This document shows positions 56,585-64,000 of a stretch of DNA of 64,000 bases, one piece after another (the first letter of the stretch is position 1; each line of letters begins with the position of its first letter). The notes beneath the pieces are model-generated. The model saw nothing but the letters and a program-made list of their open reading frames with translations, was not told where the DNA came from and made no database searches. The position numbers were made by a program, and so were the translations under genes. Where the stretch lies: positions 76,322 to 140,321 of the forward strand of contig MVBO01000021.1 in NCBI GenBank assembly GCA_002261195.1, given 5' to 3'. This DNA comes from Bifiguratus adelaidae. Lineage: Eukaryota; Mucoromycota; Endogonomycetes; Endogonales.

Positions 56585-58193
56585 ATGGCGGTTTCGGTGG
56601 GGTCTTTGCAGGAGCAGGGATGGTAAGTTACTGCGACCGGAAGCGAGGAGATGCACCAAGGAGCGTCGTCGAGTTTCGTAGGCCCTGCGACGGTCCGATG
56701 CGACCAGGATTCAGACTAATTGCTGAGAATGCTCATCGGGCCATTCCGCCTTGTAGGAACGTGTCCGAGGAGAGTTTGCAGCGCATCCTCGAGGAAGAGT
56801 TTGACGAAGATCAGCAAGTGACTATCCAAGACATTGTGCAGGTGCTTTTGAACGTATGTCACCAGACAACGCGCTTGTATCTTGGGCTTCAACGCTAACC
56901 TGTTACCATTGGCTTGTCTAGCTCGACCTACGCAAGTACACTACGCCAACCCTTCCTCGAGACCTCATGACGGTATCCTCTATACCAGGACATATGATTC
57001 TACAGCTACTCTCGACCATCAATCTCGCTACGCCCGAGCAAAACCAGCATGAAAAGCCTCGACTGTTACAAGCTACATTTGCGGCTGGCGGAAGTCGCAA
57101 GATTAGAAGCGTCGAGATGGTGGGTGAGATTGATGGCTTAAGTCTTAATACACCACCTGGAACAAAGTATATAACGCTCAAGCCAATTGAGATGCGGGAA
57201 GGTGTTCTGTTTCTGGGACCGTCCATGCTCAAGGAACTTGGAGGACAAGTAGATGATATGATTCAGGAATGGAAAGCGGGAAAGGTAGGTGAGAAAGGCA
57301 TTAGCGGATACAGTGTTGATCGGGCATAATAGCAATTTATTTCGCGGTCGCGAGGAACAAAGAAGGCAGCTGATGGCGCGACCAATGGGACGGACGACGA
57401 TGGCCCACCTCCCTTTGTCCCTTTTCCGATTCAAGTGAGTGACGAGGGATATGGATAGAGGAAAACTCACCTTCGCTAACTCTAGTCTGTCAAAAAGTTG
57501 GCCAAACAACCCAAGGATACTAACAAGGAGAACATTGCCCCTCAAAAGAGTGGTAAATCATCGTCAAAGCAAGCCGACAAGGCACAAACGAGTACAAAAT
57601 CCAACAAAAAACCAAAAGACGCTTCTAATGCACCGCCGTCCTCAAGGCCAGCCGAACCTTCCAAGCCAAAGAAGCCAGACACTCCCAAGGGTCCTGTCAA
57701 CAACTCCACGCCAAAACGCGAAGACGCCTCCAAACCAGCCTCTTCAAAACGCTCTAAACCAACGCAGAAACCCAAGGATGCTCGACCTCCTCCAAGAGAT
57801 TCTTCGCCAAAGATAGAGGCATCACAAAAACCTCGAGACACGGAAGAAAGGACCAACACGAAACCGGGGTCCGATAAGCAAAGGGCGCCGTCGGAAAAGA
57901 ACAAAGCGCCACCTCGACACTCCAAGGGAGGGGGTCCACCGTCCGAGAACAGCAAAAAGGAACTTGCCAAAGGACGATCTGATCCAAAGAAGCAACCCAA
58001 CGACAGTTCAATGGAAGGCAAAGCCACGCCCGCCTCCGCACCCACCTCATCCCCATCCAAACCCACACTACTGAACCCCTCCGCTCAACCCTTTACATTA
58101 CCCGAGTCATCCGCTCGACAAACACCCAAACGACCCGATCGGACCTTGTATCAACCAGGCATCGGCCGTTCACGCTTAGATCCACCCCAGTAA
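56585..58193 (+). CDS. TDRD3/RMI1-type OB-fold protein without Tudor domain
   Basis: Exons 56585-56622, 56757-56853, 56922-57284, 57363-57434 and 57486-58193 give 425 aa. The N-terminus MAVSVGSLQEQGWNVSEESLQ and LLNLDLRKYTTPTLPRDL align with the DUF1767 part of TDRD3. The OB fold follows: HMILQLLSTINLATPEQ, RLLQATFAAGG, LNTPPGTKYITLKPIEMREGVLFLGPSMLKELGGQVDDMIQEWKAGK. Then comes GPPPFVPF, a short motif also found after the OB fold of animal TDRD3. TDRD3 binds topoisomerase III beta; RMI1 binds Top3 in the dissolvasome. The last 235 residues are disordered, Lys/Pro/Ser-rich, with no Tudor or UBA domain. Confidence 0.85.
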
Positions 58194-58262
58194 GGAAAAC
58201 GAACGCTCCGTGTTGTGGTTCTATACACTACATATCGGTATCGATTCCGAGGATGTCTAGCG

Positions 58263-61042
58263 CTAGATGCGTTCCAAAACATAAACATAGGCTTCACCCT
58301 TGGGAGGTGTTGGCGTCGCTGCGACCTTGTTGTCGTTGAACAAAACCCATTGACCATCCTTTTTGACGTGGGATACATAATGTCCGGCGTGGACAGATGT
58401 ACCATTGTGCGACACAAACGACGAAAGATTGTAATGACGCGGAGGTTGTTGGACTAGAAAGACATGAGCATGGGGCTAAAGATGCCAAGTTTCGACTTAC
58501 CACCCACAGACGCCGATTTGGTGGTAGCTGTTTCGGTCGTGACGGTGCCATCATCATCAGGATGACTAAACAGCCATTCTACCGCTCGTTCCACGTCCCC
58601 TCCCTACGTCTCATGAGCATGAATATCACATGAGCGTATTGAATGACATACCGTTTGTCCCAGGGCCTTCTTGGCTTGAGCTGCTGAAAATCCCATGTCG
58701 GCCAGCATGGCAATTTGCTCTGGGGACATTTCTGCGCTTTGAACACTTGCAGCTGGCTGTAAAGGCTCATCGATATCTAATTTGGCGTGCGTCAACGGTC
58801 ATGCAAGCTACTTTGATTGACTTACCTGCGTCTTCCATGTGCTCAAACAACCAGTTCATAGCCACTTCGGCTCCTTGATTACCAGTGTTGATGAGCGCCT
58901 TTTCGCAGCGCATACGAGGAAATCCCATGGCCATCAATTGTTCTACAGCGGCCTCATCGATTTGCTGCTGCGAAGTAGCTGGCGCATCTTCTGGAAGAGC
59001 AATTTCATCGGCCTGTTGTCCTCGGCCTTGGTATTTATCCAGATTGATGTCACTGTCGGGAATGCGCACCGGTACATTGAGCTTTTGCGGCACCCAATTG
59101 ACAAGTTCGAAACGACGCATATGTGCTACAAGCACTTGTGGAAAGGTGGCAAACTTTGTTGTTTTGGTCGCCGTGGTGGGTTTGTTGCAGCTTGGACACC
59201 GGTATCCCTCCAGCGTCTCGGGCGCGGTAAACAGATCCAGACACTCTGAAAAATCGACTGGTTCATACTCTGGAGCGTCGGTCGATGCGCCATCGACTTT
59301 GCGTCCTGGCACCGGAAGCGAGATACCACTGGTCGGGACCTGCGAATAGCGCACCTTTTTGCATTCTGTGCATTGGAGCCGTTGCTCCATCAAAAAGTTG
59401 AAATATTTCGTTGGATCCAGGTTACCCTGCTCCACCGTCCGCTCTTTTTGCTCAATTATCTTGACAAGATACTGAAAGAACTCGTAGGCATCCTGTTGCC
59501 GCATCGTCGAGAATTCAGCATGTCCTTTGCCAACGAGCGTCTTGAACATGGCAGGCTGTATGCCTTCTTGTCCCTTGGTTTGATCAGTCTCACCTTCTTT
59601 CGGGTCTTCAGAGTCAATCGGCACACTATATCGACCAGACAAGAGACCATCGGCCATCTTGCCAAGCTGACATTGTAAACAATTGGCGGCTTCATTCGGA
59701 CAGGTCAATGCATGTTCTTTGAATGAAGCAAGATAGCGCTCCTGAAATGGTTTCAAGGCAAACACTGATTGCAACATGGACGCCATATAACAACTGTGAG
59801 AACGCTGGCAGTGAATACCAAAGTCATTCAGTCCGCTTTTGGCCATGCTTACCTGTTGCCGAGATTTTTCATACCGGTAAGCCCTGGCCCAAACAAAGGA
59901 TCAAGCAGCTTTCCGTCTTCGGTCGTCATGCTAAAGTTAAACTTAAGATTTTGTTCCAGTTGCTAGAGCCAAGGATCAATATCACGTCGCAAATGAGATC
60001 AAGGACCATATGACCTACCAATTCCGCCATGCTACGCTCTGTCTTTTGTTGAGCAGCAACATTGATGCCAAAGTTGGCCAAATGATCAGCCAAGTTGGGA
60101 TCCAAACGGTCATCTTTGCAGTGATAACAGTAAATGTCTTTGAGACCTGTCAGTAAAAGATACAAGTCTCCGAGTATCCAATCTTACCTGCAGTGCCTTC
60201 AGGAGTGATTGTACCCATCTTGACCGCCACACCATGTCCAGTTTGTTCATAATGGGCAAGCCCATGTCCATTGCCACCACTGCCGTCATATTGCTTGCGA
60301 CCACATCCCAAGTTGCCACATGTCAAACATAACCACAAATTCTCTCGCAAGTCGCAATTGGCACAATGAGCGAGATCCTGAGATTCCAGCTTCTTTGGCA
60401 CGTCTTGCTGTAAAAATAAAATGTGCTCACAGGATGTAATCTCGGCTTCCCAGGCCTTGACTTCTGACTGTTTTTGATAGGATAGAGCCGATGTAACACC
60501 ATTAATGACGGCCGGCAGCTAGTAACAAGGACATGTGAGCCCATGGGCCTATTCAAACCATCCGCCGCTCACATTGCCCAGCGTCCGATCCACGTCTGTG
60601 CCACAGGCATAGCACTTGACCTTTTCCATTGTCTCATACTTGCTCTCCTCATCCTCTGGAACAATAGCCAACTTTGTCAGCTTCTGCGGAGGTGGCGCTT
60701 CACCAGACTGTGAAAGCGCGCGTCAAAACGTTGAGAACAAGCAAATCGATATCGACGCTTACCCGTTCACTCGCTTTCCGCTTGCGTTGAACGTTGAGCA
60801 CAAGTGGATGCTGAAACTTGTTGTAATGTAAGAGAGCATGCTGTCGGTCGTCATTCACACAACCCGCGTTAAAACACGTCAAGCAGACGTGAATGCCGCC
60901 AGGTGAATCCTAATGACCTTGTCAACACAGCGCATATAGCCAATATGCTTACCACAGAGTCAAAGCATTGCGTGCATTCTTCCTTGTGCACTTGAGTAAA
61001 CGCGCTAGGAACGACAGCTTGAGACAAGTGAGGGCAAGCCAT
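58263..61042 (-). CDS. UBP14: Ubiquitin-specific protease USP5/Ubp14 (isopeptidase T)
   Basis: ATG at 61042, TAG at 58265-58263, many introns. It breaks free polyubiquitin chains. Domains in order: a variant N-terminal zinc finger ([27 protein letters not shown] ... [27 protein letters not shown]), the canonical ZnF-UBP ([44 protein letters not shown]), the catalytic core split by two UBA domains ([27 protein letters not shown] and [25 protein letters not shown]). The nucleophile Cys is in [14 protein letters not shown] (codon 59792-59790, beside an intron). The His box is [25 protein letters not shown]. Thus all catalytic parts are present. It is tail-to-tail with the TDRD3-like gene, 69 bp apart. 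Confidence 0.93.
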
Positions 61043-61232
61043 AACGGTGATATTCGCAACGCTTCTCTGCTTTCTTCTGTCTTGTTCTGACAGGAAAAAG
61101 AGACAGAGAGAGGGGGAGAGAAGCAAGCGAGATTAGACGCTAGAGAGAGAAGAAGAAGAGCGCAAGACAGGAGAGACGCAACCACTAGGAGCTAATCGGT
61201 CGCCTGATTGTGGAATCAGTGTCAAGGTGTTC

Positions 61233-63191
61233 ATGCCTCGTCAACGCATCGGGGATCAAAAGAGCAGTAACGGATCCAAGCGCACGACAAAAGGATCCCA
61301 CGAGGACCTCAGCAAGTCTACTTCTATGCAAGTAGGAGACGCTTCAGAGCTATTGTTGCGAGAAAAGAAGAAGGAGCTGTTACAGGATGACGAGTTGGAA
61401 GAGCTAGGGAGAGTCGATGGTTCCTCATCGGAGGATGAACGGCGGGAGGAAAAGTCACTAGGGTTGGCTCAGATGCCACCTCGCGATCTCGCCAACTTTG
61501 GTCTGCTGGTGTTGCTATGTGAGTGTCTTCATGAGTTGTCCAGCTTTTGCACGATATATGAATTGATCCAATGGTAGATCTCCTGCAGGGCATTCCCGTA
61601 GGCCTCACGTTTGGTTCTATACCGTTTCTACTCAAGGCGCGCATGTCCTATTCACAAATTGCCATCTTTTCCCTCTCATCCTGGCCTTATTCACTCAAGT
61701 TGCTATGGTCACCCATCGTGGATGCCGTTTATTGGCCCGATTTCGGTCGGCGCAAAAGTTGGATTGTTCCTATCCAAGTCTTGACGGCGATTCTGTTTAT
61801 ATGGCTTGGTAGTCGCATTGATGGTATTCTGGCTGCGGTACGTTGTGTGCTTGTTTGCCATGCGGGGTTTGAGTTTGAGGCTAACGCTTTAACTTAGAAT
61901 GATGTGAATGTGTATACGCTCACATTTTTGTTTTTATTGACCATCATCTTTTGCGCGACCCAAGGTAGGTGTCTATGACGTGTTAACGATTATCGTTGTT
62001 GACTCTCCATGGAGATATCGCCGTCGACGGCTGGGCACTCACCCTTCTCTCGAAACCCTATTTGTCCTACGCATCAACCGCACAGACTATTGGCCTCAAT
62101 TGCGGCTACTTTTTGTCCTTTACTATCTTTCTCGCACTCAACTCTCCCGAGTTCAGCAATAAGTACTTTCGAAGCGTGCCTAATGACGAGGTTGGCATCT
62201 TGCCTTTGGGCTCCTGGATGATCTTTTGGGGTATCATCTATTTTCTCGTCACGGCCTGGCTATTTTTCGTCAAGAAAGAGGAGCGCTCGTTTGGCGAAGA
62301 TGACAATCTCGGCATTCGAGGTGTCTACGGCACGATTTGGAACATTTGCAGACTACCCCACATGCGCACCTTTATTCTCGTTCTCTTGACCGCCAAAATT
62401 GGCTTCAACGCCAACGAATCGGTCACTGGTCTCAAATTGTTGGAGAAGGGATTTCAAAAAGAGGATTTGGCGCTCGCGGTGCTCATTGATTTTCCTTTCC
62501 AAATCATTTTCGGCTACTATGCCGCCAAATGGAGCTCGGGCAATCGTCCACTTCGCCCCTGGATCTACGGGTTTTACGGACGCCTTTTATCCGCAGTCGT
62601 CGGCATGGTGGTCGTGGCTTCCTACCCGGACGGCGGAACCGACAGTCCCATTTACTTTTGGGCTGTCATGTTTGCCAATGTCCTCAATTCGTTCATGTCT
62701 ACGGTCCAATTTGTGAGCATCTCGGCGTTTATGACAAGCATCGCGGATCCTGTGATTGGCGGAACGTACATGACGGTAGGTCTGCATGGGAGGACTTGTA
62801 ACATATCACTCACCATCGCCTTTTCCTCCCAAAGCTCCTCAACACCTTTTCCAACTTTGGCGGTACTTGGCCCAAGTTCTTTGTCTTGGAAGCCGTAGAC
62901 AAACTGACGATTGCCACGTGTTCTATTGCCTCGGATGGCGATAATGTGCGCTGCATGTCTGAGGAAGGCAAGCACATGTGCCAGGAACTAGGAGGGACAT
63001 GCAACATTGAACGAGATGGTTATTATTATGCAAGCACGATATGTGTCCTTGCGGGTACATTGTTGCTTTTGGGGTATATTCGTCCAAGAATACGGTATTT
63101 AGAAGGTGAGAACAATTGGGGTCCGTCGTGCTGTGTTGACGTGTGTCTTGCAGGGTTGCCCAAAAAGTCGTGGAAGTTGAGACAACGGTAG
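61233..63191 (+). CDS. Acetyl-CoA transporter, SLC33A1/AT-1 family
   Basis: Six exons, 61233-61518, 61578-61837, 61898-61964, 62015-62775, 62835-63105 and 63154-63191, give 560 aa. A charged N-terminal tail of about 80 residues precedes about 11-12 membrane spans. Landmarks: YLLQGIPVGLTFGSIPFLL, SLKLLWSPIVDAVYWPDFGRRKSWIVPIQ, TQDIAVDGWALTLL, QTIGLNCGYFLSFTIFLALNS, TAKIGFNANESVTGLKLLEKGFQKEDLAL, GGTYMTLLNTFSNFGGTWPKF. These are diagnostic of SLC33A1, which brings acetyl-CoA into the ER lumen for acetylation of glycans and proteins. Divergent from USP5, with 190 bp between the ATGs. Confidence 0.94.
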
Positions 63192-63417
63192 AGGGGTAGA
63201 CGGTGTCACAAACAATAACAAAAAAGCATACCCTATTGTAATCATCTTGCGCGTTGGGCATCGTTTGCTGTTTCTTTTCTCCAGTCACCTTGATGGCTTT
63301 AAAGCGGGTAGTCAAAGAGCGAGGAGTCGGGGGGAAAACGACGGTGCGCGTGCGCGCGTGACCTTGCATCGCACTCCTTGAGCTGCCCTACGATGGAACA
63401 GTGATTCCACTCCCACA

Positions 63418-64000
63418 TCACATCTCAATGGCGATAATTTGCTGTTTGGATGACTCGGTCATGCTCGACAAGCTCTGAACGTTGCCTAAAGTCCCCATCA
63501 GCACCAAATTGCGAGGAATACGGCAACGTTGCCGCAACCCACCTTTTCCCATCAATTCGGCTTTTCGAAGGTATCTGAGAATGTATTCTCGATCCAAGGC
63601 AATGGCCGCCTGTTGGATCTTGAGCAGTGATCCTGCAACACTTCAATGAGCCTAGTCACCACGCCATCCAACACCCAAACATACTAACCACTGAGGTGCA
63701 GGACGTGAAATGAACAGGGCAAGCCATTGATGCTCTTGATAAACGTCAATGCGCCCCATAACACGTTGTACGAGTCTCTAGCCGTTCGTATAATCCCCAG
63801 TCGGGTCGTGGGCGAATAGTACTTGACTAAGTGACGCGTCAATGATCATAGGGAGGCAAAGCAAAAAGGAACCAAACTGTACCCAACAACTTATCCACCA
63901 CGTTCCCGGTGCCCCACTCGCCAAAGTTGAGCAATAGCGATTCCCGAATGGCGCTATAAACATGCGCACTTGTCATCTTGTCTACATCATCATTCAGAGC
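63418..64000 (-). CDS. POP5: RNase P/MRP protein subunit POP5 (5' part outside the window)
   Basis: The start lies beyond the right edge. Visible exons encode SAHVYSAIRESLLLNFGEWGTGNVVDKLL, then VKYYSPTTRLGIIRTARDSYNVLWGALTFIKSING, FHVLHLSGSLLKIQQAAIALDREYILRYLRKAELM and a short tail ending IIAIEM. The segments match the Rpp14/Pop5 family: a strand-helix unit, T-R-x-G-I-I-R-x-x-R and W-x-x-L-T-F-I, then the H-x-S-G strand. POP5 is a structural subunit of nuclear RNase P and RNase MRP. The last intron and final exon (ending 63418) are inferred from frame. Confidence 0.87.

Noticed and set aside
57542..58066. A 174-codon minus-strand frame opposite the TDRD3-like tail
   Set aside because: It is the antisense shadow of the Lys/Pro/Ser-rich disordered tail and has no family features.

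Overview
This is nuclear DNA of a fungus. The genes are cut by many short spliceosomal introns, mostly 45-65 nt with GT..AG ends, and they encode opisthokont and fungal families: Ugo1, the CYP52/86-like P450 clan, Dal5-type and DHA1-type MFS carriers, Swp73, Tfg1, Laa1 and Ubp14/USP5. The set also holds genes patchy or absent in yeasts: an MTA1-type MT-A70 methyltransferase, a TDRD3-like OB-fold protein, PARN, DCAF4, a C8orf76-like TPR protein, SMYD, SLC33A1 and hydroxyacid-oxoacid transhydrogenase. Together these suggest an early-diverging fungus (Mucoromycota or a neighbouring lineage). That is inference; no rRNA or other phylogenetic marker is present. I saw no tRNA, rRNA, transposon or CRISPR.

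Layout. 0-9 kb: the 3' part of a probable MurQ/N-acetylglucosamine kinase fusion, a PF06475 glycolipid-binding protein, an unknown acidic protein, AAGAB/Irc6 divergent from hydroxyacid-oxoacid transhydrogenase, a class B bHLH factor, a secreted Gly/Tyr-rich protein and a GT25 glycosyltransferase. 9-21 kb: a membrane J protein, RPS12, mitochondrial uL5, two MFS transporters and an orphan gene. 21-29.5 kb: a tightly packed minus-strand run (Ugo1, P450, TPR protein, PARN), with tafazzin divergent from Ugo1. 29.6-38.2 kb: a zinc alcohol dehydrogenase, DCAF4, S-adenosylhomocysteinase, an NDP kinase-like protein and a macrodomain protein. 38.2-52 kb: TFIIF alpha, a BAF60/Swp73 subunit, the 7-kb HEATR5/LAA1 gene and a SMYD methyltransferase. 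52-64 kb: a mucin-like membrane protein, a DUF4203 seven-helix protein, the MTA1-like methyltransferase divergent from the TDRD3-like gene, USP5, the acetyl-CoA transporter SLC33A1 and partial POP5.

Most genes are housekeeping. The main highlight is the MTA1-like enzyme at 55135-56179, with three ACGCGT boxes 14-44 bp before its ATG: a candidate S-phase-expressed DNA N6-adenine methyltransferase. Other highlights are a P450-TPR-PARN array with gaps of 12-27 and 8 bp, a 44-bp divergent Ugo1/tafazzin pair, two identical-architecture dyads (TTTCC-N6-GGAAA) before a transporter, two CACGTG boxes before a bHLH gene whose product should bind CACGTG, two inferred GC-AG introns, and several exons of 7-25 nt.

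Exon coordinates are my own splice inferences. For most genes the exon lengths sum to an uninterrupted frame, which supports them. The internal exons of LAA1, DCAF4 and USP5 were not all resolved.
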